Source: Teichococcus oryzae (lineage in GTDB: Bacteria > Pseudomonadota > Alphaproteobacteria > Acetobacterales > Acetobacteraceae). Taken from it: 64,000 nt of DNA. The position numbers and the translations under genes are program-made. The stretch lies in assembly GCF_008386565.1 (NCBI RefSeq), contig NZ_VUKA01000001.1, forward strand, positions 806,001 through 870,000. The letters run 5' to 3'. The notes beneath the pieces are model-generated. The model made no database searches. It was not told the DNA's origin and was given only the letters and a program-made list of their open reading frames with translations. Every line of letters starts with the position of its first letter. Position 1 is the stretch's first letter. This document shows positions 8,763 through 17,259 of this stretch, piece after piece.

Positions 8763-8779
8763 CACCCCACCCAAGGAAA

Positions 8780-8806
8780 ACGGGCGCCGCCGCAAGGCGC
8801 GCCCGT
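8780..8806 (-). terminator. Distal terminator of the gntP operon
   Basis: ACGGGCGC pairs with GCGCCCGT (8-bp stem, 11-nt loop). Read on the minus strand the stem is followed by TTTTCC, consistent with a weaker back-up terminator behind the one at 8833-8854. Confidence 0.55.
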
Positions 8807-8832
8807 GAACAGACCAGAAAAAAGATGGGGGT

Positions 8833-8854
8833 CTGGGGGAATTCATTCCCCCAG
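8833..8854 (-). terminator. Primary Rho-independent terminator of the gntP operon
   Basis: CTGGGGGAA and TTCCCCCAG form a 9-bp stem with a 4-nt loop, 15 bp beyond the gntP stop on the minus strand. It is followed on that strand by a run of six T residues (8823-8818). Confidence 0.8.
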
Positions 8855-8868
8855 CCTTTCCCACCCGA

Positions 8869-10251
8869 TCAGAAAGCGCCGAACATGGTGCCAAGCACGA
8901 TGATGACGATCAGTGCCGTCACCGGGATCAGCAGGTTCACTACGAAGATGTCCTTGTAGGATTCGCGGTGCGTCAGCCCGGTGATGGTCAGCAGCGAGAT
9001 CACCGCGCCGTTGTGCGGCAGCGAGTCGAAGCCGCCCGAGGCGATCGCGGCGATGCGGTGCAGCAGGTCGGGGCTGATGCCGAGTTCATTGGCGCGGGCC
9101 AGATAGGTGCTGCCCAGCGTGTCCAGCGCGATCGAGAGCCCACCCGAGGCCGAGCCGGTGATGCCCGCCAGCGCGTTGACCGCGATGGCCAGCGAGATGG
9201 TGGGCGTGCCCGGCGCGATGCCCACCACGAAGTCGCGCACCACGATGAAGGCGGCGAGGGAGGCGATGACCGCGCCGTAGCCGACCTCGCTGGCCGTGTT
9301 GAAGATTGGCAGCATGGAGCCCATGGTGCCTTCGTTCAGCGTTTTCTGCGGGTCCCGGAAGTAGCGCCACTGGAGCACCAGCACGGTGAGGATGGCGCCG
9401 ACCAGCGCCACCACCAGCGCCCAGGTGCCGATCACCGCGGTGGGCGACACGTTGCCGTAGATCTGCTGCGACAGGTAGCCGAGATCCATGCTCGGGAAGA
9501 CCCAGAGCGAGAACAGCGCGTTCAGCCCGATCACCACCACGATCGGCAGCAGGGAAAGCGCGAAGCCGGGGCGCTCGCCATCGTCGAAGTTCGGCAGGTT
9601 CTCGACGTGGTTGCCGTAGCCTTCATTCGCCAGCTTCGCGCGACGCGCCTGGTAGTGCAGCCAGGCCAGGCCGCCGAACAGCATGATGCAGCCCGCGATC
9701 AGGCCGAGGCCCGGGGCCGCGAAGGTGGTGGTGCCGAAGAAGCGCGTCGGGATCGCGTTCTGGATCGCCGGCGTGCCGGGGAAGGCGGTCATGGTGAAGG
9801 TGAAGGAGCCGAGCGCGATGGCGCCGGCGATCAGGCGCTTCGGCAGCCCCGCCTCGCGGAACAGCGCGGCGGCGATCGGGTAGATGGCGAAGGCGACGAC
9901 GAACAGCGACACGCCGCCATAGGTCAGGATGCCGCAGGCCAGCGTCACTGCCGCGATGGCATGCTTCGCCCCCAGCTTCTGCACGATGGTGTGCGCGATG
10001 GTGGTGGAGGCGCCGCTATCGGCCATCAGCTTGCCGAAGATGGCGCCCAGCATGAAGATCGGGAAGAACAGCACGACATAGCGGCCGAGGCTGGTCATGA
10101 AGATCTGGGTATAGGTTGCCAGCACCGGGCCGCCCTGCGCCAGAAGCACGGCGAAGGCGGCCATGATCGGCGCCAGGATCAGCACGTTGACGCCGCGATA
10201 GGCGAAGTACATCAGCCCCGCGAGCGACAGGACAATGGCAAGAGTTCCCAA
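8869..10251 (-). CDS. GntP-family permease (gluconate/hydroxy-acid:H+ symporter type)
   Basis: A 460-residue inner-membrane transporter with about 12 hydrophobic segments and GntP hallmarks: SGASTTIAHTIVQKLG, ILTYGGVSLFVVAFAIYP, SGSASGGLSIALDTLG and a late helix with PHNGAVISLL. Members import gluconate, other sugar acids or 3-hydroxybutyrate with protons. It is the last gene of an operon with a LacI regulator and a CRYL1-like dehydrogenase, which suggests uptake of a hydroxylated carboxylic acid that the neighbouring dehydrogenases oxidise. The exact substrate is unknown. Confidence 0.87.
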   Translation of the reverse strand: MGTLAIVLSLAGLMYFAYRGVNVLILAPIMAAFAVLLAQGGPVLATYTQIFMTSLGRYVVLFFPIFMLGAIFGKLMADSGASTTIAHTIVQKLGAKHAIAAVTLACGILTYGGVSLFVVAFAIYPIAAALFREAGLPKRLIAGAIALGSFTFTMTAFPGTPAIQNAIPTRFFGTTTFAAPGLGLIAGCIMLFGGLAWLHYQARRAKLANEGYGNHVENLPNFDDGERPGFALSLLPIVVVIGLNALFSLWVFPSMDLGYLSQQIYGNVSPTAVIGTWALVVALVGAILTVLVLQWRYFRDPQKTLNEGTMGSMLPIFNTASEVGYGAVIASLAAFIVVRDFVVGIAPGTPTISLAIAVNALAGITGSASGGLSIALDTLGSTYLARANELGISPDLLHRIAAIASGGFDSLPHNGAVISLLTITGLTHRESYKDIFVVNLLIPVTALIVIIVLGTMFGAF

Positions 10252-10285
10252 AGGAACGTCTCCTCGTTAGTGAAAGATCAGGACG

Positions 10286-11230
10286 CTACTTGGGCTGGCT
10301 TCGCAGATGCGCCACCAGGGCCATCAGGCGGCGGTTGCGCCAGTCGGTGCGTTCCTGCAGTTGATCGGTCGGCAACACCTCGCGCCGTTCCTTCTCGGCG
10401 CCGCGGATCGCCGCGTCCGACCAGGGGCGGGGATTGGCGCGGGAGACGGCGATGTTGTGGTAGAGCGGCGCCAGCCGGGCCGAATAATCCGCGATGCCGC
10501 CCGGCGCGTTGAGGTCGATGGTTTCGAACGGTCCCATGAAGGCCCAGCGCAGGCCGAGGCCCTGGCTCACCGTCAGGTCGATATCGGCGGCGGAGGCGAG
10601 CCCGGCCTCGTACAGCGCCCAGGCCTCGTTCAACAGCGCGCCTTGCAGGCGGTTGAGGATGAAGCCCTCGATCTCCGCCTTCACCACGATCGGCGCCTGG
10701 CCCCATTCCTCCATGGCTGCGCGCAGGGCGGGCAGGATGGCGGGATCGGTCCAGGGCGCCGGCACCAGCTCCACCAGCGGCACCAGGTGCGGCGGGTTCA
10801 CCGGATGGGCAATCAGGAAGCGCGACCTGTTGCGCAGCGCCTCGGTGAAGGCGGATGCCGGAATGCCGGAGGAGGAGGAGCCGCAGATCGCCTCCGGCCG
10901 CATCGCCGCGTCGATTTCGGCGCAGACCGCCTGCTTCACCTCGACCCGTTCCAGCACGGATTCCTGGATATAATCGGCCGGGCCCACCGCCTCGGCCAGG
11001 GTGTCGCAGACGGTGATGCGGGACAACGGTTCCTCCACATCCTGCACCAGGCCGGCGCCCTGCATGTCCAGCAGCATCTGCCGGATGCGGGCGGGCGCGC
11101 GGGCGCGCAGCGCCGCATCGCCATCGAAGATGCGCACGGTGGCGCCGGCGCGGGCGAAAACCAGCGCCCAGCCGGAGCCAACCAGCCCGGAGCCGACAAT
11201 GGCCACGGTGTTCAGCTTGTGCATGCTCAT
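10286..11230 (-). CDS. 3-hydroxyacyl-CoA dehydrogenase-family enzyme, lambda-crystallin/L-gulonate 3-dehydrogenase-like
   Basis: A 314-residue NAD-dependent dehydrogenase. The Rossmann motif GSGLVGSG is at 13-20, and HPVNPPHLVPLVELVP begins at residue 142. The C-terminal helical domain contains GFILNRLQGALLNEAW and GLRWAFMGPFETIDLNA. These stretches resemble CRYL1 (L-gulonate 3-dehydrogenase) more than CoA-dependent HADHs, so the substrate is probably a free 3-hydroxy (sugar) acid. Carnitine dehydrogenase is a related alternative. The ATG overlaps the stop of lacI-type gene 2; Met3 at 11224 is an alternative start. It lies 34 bp upstream of gntP in the same operon. Confidence 0.85.
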   Translation of the reverse strand: MSMHKLNTVAIVGSGLVGSGWALVFARAGATVRIFDGDAALRARAPARIRQMLLDMQGAGLVQDVEEPLSRITVCDTLAEAVGPADYIQESVLERVEVKQAVCAEIDAAMRPEAICGSSSSGIPASAFTEALRNRSRFLIAHPVNPPHLVPLVELVPAPWTDPAILPALRAAMEEWGQAPIVVKAEIEGFILNRLQGALLNEAWALYEAGLASAADIDLTVSQGLGLRWAFMGPFETIDLNAPGGIADYSARLAPLYHNIAVSRANPRPWSDAAIRGAEKERREVLPTDQLQERTDWRNRRLMALVAHLRSQPK

Positions 11231-12270
11231 CGGCAGATCTCCTTGAACGGAAGGGACGGCACGGGCCTGGTGGTGCCGCGCTCCATGAGTTGCCCGGGAA
11301 GGCGCAGGATGCAGCCGGCCTCCGCCCCGGCGGCCGGCCTGCCGCGCACCCAGGCCAGCGTCTTCTCGACCATGGCCTCCAGCGGCTGGCGCACCGTGCT
11401 CAGGTCATGCGCCGGCCAGGCGGCCATGGGAATGTCGTCGAAGCCGGCGATGGCGAGATCCTCCGGCACGCGCAGGCCGAATTCGTGCCGTGCCGTGTCG
11501 AGGGCGCCGAGGGCCATGATGTCGCCGGCGCAGAACAGCCCGTCGGGCCGGTCGGGCCCCCGAAGGAGGCGGCGGGCCGCGTCCTGGCCGCCGGCATAGG
11601 TGAAGGCGCCGCCCGGCTCCTCCCGCACCGTCAGGCCGCCGGCCGTGCAGTGGCCGATGAAGCCGTCGCGGCGCTCGCGGTGGGTGGAGGTGCCTTCGAG
11701 CCCGCCAATGAAGCCCGGGCGTCGCATGCCACCGGCGATCATATGCGCCGCCAGTGCCGCGGCGCCGCCCTGGTTGTCGCAAACGACGCCGCGCGCATCC
11801 GGCGCGTCCGGGACGCGGTTGAAGAACAACAGCGGCACGCCGGCGGCGGAGCAGGTGGCGGTGGCCTCGGTGGTCAGGTCGGTGGCCAGAACAACCGCAT
11901 ATTCGGGCCGATAGGACAGCAGCAGCCGGATCGCCGCATCCACGGTTCCGCCGGGCTCGGCCACGACCAGCATGGTGTTGAAGCCCGCGGCCTGCAGCGC
12001 GGCGGTCAGCAGGGCCAGCGCCTGCGGGTAGAAGGGGTTGTGTAGATCCGCCACCAGCACGCCCACGATGCCGGTGCGGCCGGTGATCATGCTGCGCGCG
12101 AGGGCATCCGGCTGGTAGCCCCGTTCCCGCGCCAGGCGCAGCACGGCCTCCCGCGTCGCCACGGCAATATCGGCTTCCGGGTGGAAGGCACGGGCGACCG
12201 TGGCCACCGACATGCCAAGCTCGCGCGCCAGATCCTTGATGGTGATGCGTTGGGACGGCCTAGGAGGCAT
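11227..12270 (-). CDS. LacI/GalR-family transcriptional regulator (local regulator 2)
   Basis: A 347-residue regulator with an N-terminal HTH (ITIKDLARELGMSVATVARAF), a hinge and a ligand-binding domain containing GFDDIPMAAWPAHDLSTVRQP, closely similar to regulator 1. It is the first gene of the regulator-dehydrogenase-gntP operon. A perfect palindrome with central CG lies upstream at 12355-12366, a plausible autoregulatory operator. The ATG used here sits inside a 16-codon reading frame (12260-12310) that has a much better ribosome site, so translation may be coupled to that leader or may start differently. Confidence 0.88.
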   Translation of the reverse strand: MPPRPSQRITIKDLARELGMSVATVARAFHPEADIAVATREAVLRLARERGYQPDALARSMITGRTGIVGVLVADLHNPFYPQALALLTAALQAAGFNTMLVVAEPGGTVDAAIRLLLSYRPEYAVVLATDLTTEATATCSAAGVPLLFFNRVPDAPDARGVVCDNQGGAAALAAHMIAGGMRRPGFIGGLEGTSTHRERRDGFIGHCTAGGLTVREEPGGAFTYAGGQDAARRLLRGPDRPDGLFCAGDIMALGALDTARHEFGLRVPEDLAIAGFDDIPMAAWPAHDLSTVRQPLEAMVEKTLAWVRGRPAAGAEAGCILRLPGQLMERGTTRPVPSLPFKEICR

Positions 12271-12310
12271 GGCTTCCCACGGCCGCGACCGGGGCGCTGC
12301 CCATGGCCAT
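12260..12310 (-). CDS. Putative 16-codon leader ORF overlapping lacI-type gene 2
   Basis: The minus strand has AGGAG placed 6 nt before an ATG that opens the frame MAMGSAPVAAVGSHAS and stops with TAG 8 bp past the lacI-type ATG at 12270. The start of the regulator itself has only GGGAAG nearby. Either this is a leader peptide coupling translation of the regulator, or it reflects a frameshift in the regulator's N-terminus. No similarity to known leaders is claimed. Confidence 0.4.
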   Translation of the reverse strand: MAMGSAPVAAVGSHAS

Positions 12311-12354
12311 GACGTTCTCCTGAAAATAGCTCCGAACGAGTCTTCTTGTTGACT

Positions 12355-12366
12355 GAGAACGTTCTC
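12355..12366. promoter_or_regulatory. LacI-type operator upstream of lacI-type gene 2
   Basis: GAGAACGTTCTC is a perfect 12-bp palindrome with the central CG typical of LacI-family operators, differing in sequence from the paired sites at 6190-6227. On the minus strand a TTGACA (-35-like, 12386-12381) lies just upstream, so a bound repressor would cover the -10 region. A matching half-site (ACGTTCTC, 12312-12319) recurs 47 bp downstream but overlaps the leader ribosome site, so it may be coincidental. Confidence 0.7.
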
Positions 12367-12490
12367 GGGATTGGCTGTCCTGTCAATCCCAGGGGTATGA
12401 CAGCTTCGTGATAAGGGTGCGACAGGACGGCCATCCACCTTAGCTAGGATCCGCGGAGCGAAAACCCCTCGCGACCTGTTGGAGCAGAGC

Positions 12491-13309
12491 ATGACAGCCA
12501 AACCACCGAGGCCAACATGGCGCTGGGACAGCTTGGCCGGTCGGCTCGCCATTCCGGGCCTGGCAATCGGCCTGGCCACGACGCTTGGCACCCTGGTCTG
12601 GTCGGTGCAGCAACCGATGCCGCATCTGCCGACCCTGGCCAGCGAGAAGCAGAGCGAGCAACAGAACCAGAAGCAGCCGCAAGGAAGGCCGCTGCCCCAG
12701 CAGCCGCCTGTTCTGGCCGAAGCCGCCCCCGCACCGGAAAGCGAAACGGCCGCCTTGCTGGCCGAGGTCGAGGAATTGCTGCGTCAGGCCGATGCCATGC
12801 AGGCGGCATTGGATCGGCTGGATCAGGGACGCCCGGCCTGGCCGGACAGCGAGGCCCTTGCCTCGGTCGCCGCCCAGCTGGCGCCGGCGGCGACGCTGCC
12901 CGCCGTGACGGCGCTGCTGCCCCCGCCGGACGCCCTGGCCGCCTTGCCCGCGCCCACCGCCATGACACCGCAGCCGCCTCAGCTTGCCGCCACCTTGCCG
13001 GCCCCGCCGGAGACCCTTCAGGCCCAGCCACCGCCTAGGGCCCTGGCGGCGATGCTTCCGCCGGCACCCCTGGTCACGGCGGAAGCGCCAATCGAGGCGA
13101 CCCGCCCCACCGCTCCGCCGCGCATGGCTGCCGCGGTCCCTTCGCGCGCGCCGGCCCGTGCCGCCGCGCGGCCGCTTCCGGCCAGGGTGCAGCCCGTGGC
13201 TATGGGGGGGCCGCTGCAACGACGCTGCCGCGCGATCATTCTCAGGGCGCAGCTTGGGGAGGAGCCATCGCGTGCCGAACATGATTTTCTGCAGGAAGGG
13301 TGCCGCTGA
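12491..13309 (+). CDS. Uncharacterised bitopic Pro/Ala-rich envelope protein
   Basis: I do not recognise a family. The 272-residue protein has a short cytoplasmic N-terminus, one transmembrane helix (about residues 17-35), a Gln-rich then Leu/Glu helical stretch (about 75-115), and a long Pro/Ala-rich, presumably extended periplasmic region. It ends with a compact basic tail containing two cysteines (RRCRAIILRAQLGEEPSRAEHDFLQEGC). The architecture suggests spanning of the periplasm, as in TonB- or FtsN-like proteins. GGAG lies 6 nt before the ATG. Its 3' end overlaps an OmpA-type lipoprotein gene by 38 bp, so the two products probably act together. Confidence 0.7.
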   Translation: MTAKPPRPTWRWDSLAGRLAIPGLAIGLATTLGTLVWSVQQPMPHLPTLASEKQSEQQNQKQPQGRPLPQQPPVLAEAAPAPESETAALLAEVEELLRQADAMQAALDRLDQGRPAWPDSEALASVAAQLAPAATLPAVTALLPPPDALAALPAPTAMTPQPPQLAATLPAPPETLQAQPPPRALAAMLPPAPLVTAEAPIEATRPTAPPRMAAAVPSRAPARAAARPLPARVQPVAMGGPLQRRCRAIILRAQLGEEPSRAEHDFLQEGCR

Positions 13310-14573
13310 GGTCCTGCCCCGCCGGGCCCTGATGGTTCTGGGCGGCCTGGGGGTGTTGTCTGCCTGCGCGGTCCCGCCAATGACACGGCAGGGCAACACG
13401 TTGCCGATGCGCGTTCCAGGCGCGCCAACCCCGCCAACAACCGCGCAAAGCCTGGACGCGGCGGTTCGGGACATGACGGTGGCGCTGTTCGACCGGGCGC
13501 GGATCGATCCGCCGGGGCCGTCCGACCGCTATGATCTGGTGATCGACCCGCTGATCGACCGCGCCACCGGAAGCCAGACAGCCGCTACGCGCGGCATGGA
13601 ACAGCGCATGGCCGCCATTGTGCGGGAGCGCTATCCCGATTTCGAGCTGCGGCCGTTCAGCAGCGCCAGCCTGGCGCGGAAGCCGATCATCCTGCTGGGC
13701 GCCATCACGCCCGTGGCGGGGGAGGGCATCATCCCGCCCAGCCGCGAGCCGCGCCCCGGCGTTTACCGGATCTGGGCGGTGCTGGGCGATTTGCGCAGCG
13801 GCCAGGTGGTGTCGCACGAAACCGCCTGGGTGCAGGCGGGCGCGGTTGACGCGGCTCCGACCGGTTTCTTCCGCGACAGCCCCGCCTGGGCGGCCGAAAC
13901 CATCACAACCGCCTATCTGCAGACCTGCGCCGGCAATCCTGGCGATCCCATCGACCCACGCTACCTGGAAGCGCTGCAAGCCCAGGCCCTGATCGCGGAT
14001 GGCATCCGCGCCTATGAGGAAGGCGAGCCGCAACAGGCCCTTTCCTTTTACCAGGCGGCGCTGCGGGAGCCGGATGGCGAGCAACTGAAGGCGCGCAACG
14101 GCATCTATCTCAGCAACCGCGCCCTGGGCCGGGCCGAGGCGGCCGAGCAGGCCTTTGGCGATGTGGTGGACCACGGCCTGGATCGTGGCCTGCTGGCGGT
14201 GAAGTTCCTGTTCCGCCCGGGCACCACGAGCTTCTGGCCGAACCCCGAGATCAGCGGCGACTATCCCATGTGGCTGCGGCAGATCGCGCGCCGGAGCGCG
14301 CCGCGCGACATTTGCCTGGGGATCACCGGCCATGCCAGCCCGACCGGCAGCCCGGCCTGGAACCAGCGCCTGTCCCTCGGCCGGGCGCAATCGGTCCGCC
14401 AGGCGCTGATGGCCGAGGAAGCGTCGCTGGCCCTGCGGACCGACGCGGAAGGGGCGGGAGCGGCGGCGCCGCTGGTCGGCACCGGCACCGACGACCTGAC
14501 GGATGCGCTGGACCGGCGGGTGGAATTCGCCGTCGAGGCCTGTCCCCTGCCGCGGACCGCCTCGCTGCGCTGA
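13272..14573 (+). CDS. Lipoprotein with C-terminal OmpA/peptidoglycan-binding domain
   Basis: The N-terminus has a basic segment, a hydrophobic core and the lipobox LSAC (residues 29-32), so the 433-residue protein should be lipid-anchored. The middle (about 50-300) is uncharacterised, with a region resembling TPR-type helices (IRAYEEGEPQQALSFYQAAL). The C-terminus carries an OmpA-like domain (ITGHASPTGSPAWNQRLSLGRAQSVRQAL, then VEFAV) that should bind peptidoglycan. GTG at 13272 is chosen because GGGGAGGAG lies 7 nt upstream; ATG at 13281 is the alternative. Co-expressed with the overlapping bitopic protein. Precise role unknown. Confidence 0.8.
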   Translation: MPNMIFCRKGAAEVLPRRALMVLGGLGVLSACAVPPMTRQGNTLPMRVPGAPTPPTTAQSLDAAVRDMTVALFDRARIDPPGPSDRYDLVIDPLIDRATGSQTAATRGMEQRMAAIVRERYPDFELRPFSSASLARKPIILLGAITPVAGEGIIPPSREPRPGVYRIWAVLGDLRSGQVVSHETAWVQAGAVDAAPTGFFRDSPAWAAETITTAYLQTCAGNPGDPIDPRYLEALQAQALIADGIRAYEEGEPQQALSFYQAALREPDGEQLKARNGIYLSNRALGRAEAAEQAFGDVVDHGLDRGLLAVKFLFRPGTTSFWPNPEISGDYPMWLRQIARRSAPRDICLGITGHASPTGSPAWNQRLSLGRAQSVRQALMAEEASLALRTDAEGAGAAAPLVGTGTDDLTDALDRRVEFAVEACPLPRTASLR

Positions 14574-14576
14574 GGC

Positions 14577-14593
14577 CCCGGGCTCAGCCCGGG
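14577..14593. terminator. Bidirectional hairpin between convergent genes
   Basis: CCCGGGC and GCCCGGG (7-bp stem) enclose TCA, which is the purN stop codon on the minus strand. It lies 4 bp past the stop of the lipoprotein gene. There is no strong T-run. Confidence 0.45.
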
Positions 14594-15240
14594 TTGCGCA
14601 GGGCGGTGGCACTGGGCAGCGGGGCGTCCTCCAGCAGGACGCGGCCATCTTCCAGCCGCAGCGTTCCCGCCGCCAGCCAGGCCAGGGCGGCGGGATAAAG
14701 GCGGTGTTCCTCAGCCAGCACGCGCGCGGCCAGGGCTTCGGCCGTGTCGCCCGGCAGCACCGGCACGGCGGCCTGCGCCACGATCGGGCCTTCATCCACG
14801 CCGGGCGTCACCAGATGCACGGTGCAGCCATGCAGCCGCACCCCGGCGGCCAGGGCGCGCTCATGCGTGTCGAGCCCGGGGAAGGCGGGCAGCAGGGAAG
14901 GATGGATGTTCAGCATCCGCCCCGACCAGCGGGCGGTGAAGCCCTCCGTCAGCACGCGCATGAAGCCGGCCAGCGCGATCAGCCCGATGCCATGCGCCGC
15001 CAGTTCTTTTTCCATCGCCGCCTCGAAGGCAGCGCGGTCCTTGCCGAAGGGGCGCGATTCCACCACCGCCGTCGCGATGCCGGCCTCCGCCGCGTGGAGG
15101 AGCCCGGCCGCGTCGGCGCGGTTCGACAGCACCAGCGCGATCTCCGCCGGAAAGGCGGGATCGGCGGCGGCGGCGAGCAGGGCGCGCATGTTGCTGCCCC
15201 GCCCCGAGATCAGGATGGCGGTGCGTCGCCGCAGGCTCAT
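14584..15240 (-). CDS. purN: Phosphoribosylglycinamide formyltransferase PurN
   Basis: Transfers a formyl group from 10-formyl-THF to GAR in de novo purine synthesis. The 218-residue protein opens with the family motif [15 protein letters not shown]. It contains LAGFMRVL, then [20 protein letters not shown] (catalytic Asn/His region) and the [19 protein letters not shown] signature with the catalytic Asp. The ATG overlaps the purM stop (ATGA), giving the common purM-purN pair. An in-frame extension upstream would run through purM and is rejected. Confidence 0.95.
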   Translation of the reverse strand: MSLRRRTAILISGRGSNMRALLAAAADPAFPAEIALVLSNRADAAGLLHAAEAGIATAVVESRPFGKDRAAFEAAMEKELAAHGIGLIALAGFMRVLTEGFTARWSGRMLNIHPSLLPAFPGLDTHERALAAGVRLHGCTVHLVTPGVDEGPIVAQAAVPVLPGDTAEALAARVLAEEHRLYPAALAWLAAGTLRLEDGRVLLEDAPLPSATALRNPG

Positions 15241-16310
15241 GCGGCCGGCCAGCCCGGCGAAAGGTTCTCGACCCGCACCTCGGGCACGGCGCCTTCCGCG
15301 CCAGCCTCGATGCGGCCGAGGCGGAACACCGTCTCGCCATGTTCCGACAGCAGCGCGGCAGCGGCATCCGCGTCGGCGTCCTTGACCACCACGCACATGC
15401 CGATGCCGCAGTTGAACACCCGCAGCATCTCCTCCGCCGCGATGTTGCCGCTGCGGGCCAGCCAGCCGAAGACCGGCGGCAGGGTCCAGGCGCCGGCATC
15501 CAGCACGGCGATGCTGCCCGCCGGCAGCACGCGCGGCAGGTTGCCGGGCAGGCCGCCGCCGGTGATGTGCGCCGCCGCCTTCACCAGCCCGGCGCGGTGC
15601 AGCGCCAGCACCGACTTCACATAGATCCGCGTCGGCGCCAGCAGCGCCTGGCCCAGCGTCTGCCCGGCGGCGCCAAAGGGCGCCGGGCCGGCGATGTCCT
15701 GCCCGGCGGCCTCCAGCACCCGGCGCACCAGGGAGAAGCCGTTGGAATGCACGCCGGAGGAGGCCAGGCCCAGCACCACGTCGCCGGCGCCGACATCCGG
15801 CTTCGGCAGCAGCCCATCGCGCTCGGCGGCACCGACGGAGAAGCCGGCGAGGTCGTAATCATCCTTGCTGTACATGCCCGGCATCTCGGCCGTTTCGCCG
15901 CCCACGAGGGCGCAGCCGGCGAGCTTGCAGCCCTCGGCGATGCCGGCGACCACGGAGCGCGCCTGTTCCAGCCGCAACTTGCCGGTGGCGAAATAGTCGA
16001 GGAAGAACAGCGGCTCCGCGCCCTGCACGACAAGATCGTTGACGCACATCGCAACCAGGTCGATGCCCACCGCGTCATGCATCCCGGTGTCGATCGCGAG
16101 CCGGAGCTTGGTGCCGACGCCATCCGTGGAGGACACCAGCACCGGGTCCGTGTAGCCGGCGGCCTTCAGGTCGAACAGCGCGCCGAAGCCGCCAAGGGAG
16201 CCCATGCTGCCGCTGCGGCTCGTGGCGCGGGCCAGCGGCTTGATGGCATCGACAAGGGCGTCTCCGGTTTCGATGTCAACGCCGGCGTCGCGGTAGGTGA
16301 GACTGGTCAT
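15237..16310 (-). CDS. purM: Phosphoribosylformylglycinamidine cyclo-ligase PurM
   Basis: AIR synthetase: ATP-dependent ring closure of FGAM in purine synthesis. The 357-residue length is standard. Visible hallmarks are the N-terminal [15 protein letters not shown], the ATP-binding segment [45 protein letters not shown] and the C-terminal [14 protein letters not shown]. It is the first gene of purMN, divergent from the DUF2066 gene with only 75 bp between starts, so both promoters lie within 16311-16385. Confidence 0.96.
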   Translation of the reverse strand: MTSLTYRDAGVDIETGDALVDAIKPLARATSRSGSMGSLGGFGALFDLKAAGYTDPVLVSSTDGVGTKLRLAIDTGMHDAVGIDLVAMCVNDLVVQGAEPLFFLDYFATGKLRLEQARSVVAGIAEGCKLAGCALVGGETAEMPGMYSKDDYDLAGFSVGAAERDGLLPKPDVGAGDVVLGLASSGVHSNGFSLVRRVLEAAGQDIAGPAPFGAAGQTLGQALLAPTRIYVKSVLALHRAGLVKAAAHITGGGLPGNLPRVLPAGSIAVLDAGAWTLPPVFGWLARSGNIAAEEMLRVFNCGIGMCVVVKDADADAAAALLSEHGETVFRLGRIEAGAEGAVPEVRVENLSPGWPAA

Positions 16311-16385
16311 CAGGGGGCCCAATCGGCTATGCGCAAAAGACCCGGGCGCAAGTGTTTCGCGGGGCCGGGTGTCCAAGGGGGCGGA

Positions 16386-17240
16386 ATGCAACATTTTCGG
16401 CGTCTCGCCGCAACCATTGTCGTGGGAAGCCTGGTCGGCCTGGGCAGCGGGGCAGGGATGATGGCGCCGGCGATGGCGCAGGCCCTGCCGCCGCTGGGCG
16501 ATGCCATGGTCCCGGATGCAGCGTCCAGCAGCTACACCCAGCGAGGCGTGCCCGCCGAGGCGACGGCGGCGAATGCGGTGATCGCCCGCACCCGCGCCAT
16601 CGCCTCCGCCCAGCGCATTGCCTATGAGCGCATGGCCACCGAGCTCGGGCTGCCCAAGGGGCTGAGCGATTCGCAGATCGACGGCATGGTGTCCTCCATC
16701 ATCGTGGAGGAGGAGCGCACCAGCCGCACCGGCTACAATGGCCGGCTGACCGTCAACTTCAGTCCGGATCGCCTGCCGGGCGCCGGCCGTGGCGTCGCCG
16801 GCGCCGCCCCCGCCTTGCGGCCGGGCGATGCCGCGGCCCCGCCGGTCATGCCGCGCCAGCCCGCCACGGGCTTCATCCAGGCCGAGGTGCGCTACAGCGG
16901 CCTGCGCGAATGGCTGGAGGTCCGCCGCCGGCTCGCCGCCAGCCCGGAGATCGCCTCCTTCGATGTGGAGGCGATCGCGGTGGATGGCGCGCGGCTGCGG
17001 CTCGGCCTGCGGCAGGACCCGCAGGCGGCGGCCCAGGCTCTGCCGGCCAGCGGATTGTCCATGGCGCCCGGGCTGGCGCCGCGGGCCGCGCCGGCACCGG
17101 TTCCGGGCCGGCTGGCGCCGCCGGTTCCCTGGGGCGCCCCGGCGCCGGCCGCCCCGGTTTCCGCCGCGCCGTCCGAGGCCGGTCCTGGCTCCGGCCCTGT
17201 TCCCGGCCCCTGGCAACTCGGGCTGACGGGTGGCGTCTGA
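16386..17240 (+). CDS. DUF2066 domain-containing secreted protein
   Basis: A 284-residue protein with a signal peptide (hydrophobic residues about 8-30, probable cleavage in AMAQA). The conserved part (residues about 50-210) matches the DUF2066 pattern: [29 protein letters not shown], a central [21 protein letters not shown] block, and alternating [15 protein letters not shown]. The C-terminal 70 residues are low-complexity Pro/Ala. Its function is unknown. It starts the conserved string DUF2066, PgsA-like, AI-2E permease, hda, ppk1, ppx on the plus strand; its last codons overlap a possible GTG start of the next gene. Confidence 0.8.
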   Translation: MQHFRRLAATIVVGSLVGLGSGAGMMAPAMAQALPPLGDAMVPDAASSSYTQRGVPAEATAANAVIARTRAIASAQRIAYERMATELGLPKGLSDSQIDGMVSSIIVEEERTSRTGYNGRLTVNFSPDRLPGAGRGVAGAAPALRPGDAAAPPVMPRQPATGFIQAEVRYSGLREWLEVRRRLAASPEIASFDVEAIAVDGARLRLGLRQDPQAAAQALPASGLSMAPGLAPRAAPAPVPGRLAPPVPWGAPAPAAPVSAAPSEAGPGSGPVPGPWQLGLTGGV

Positions 17241-17259
17241 GGGGGTCACGGCGGGCGGC

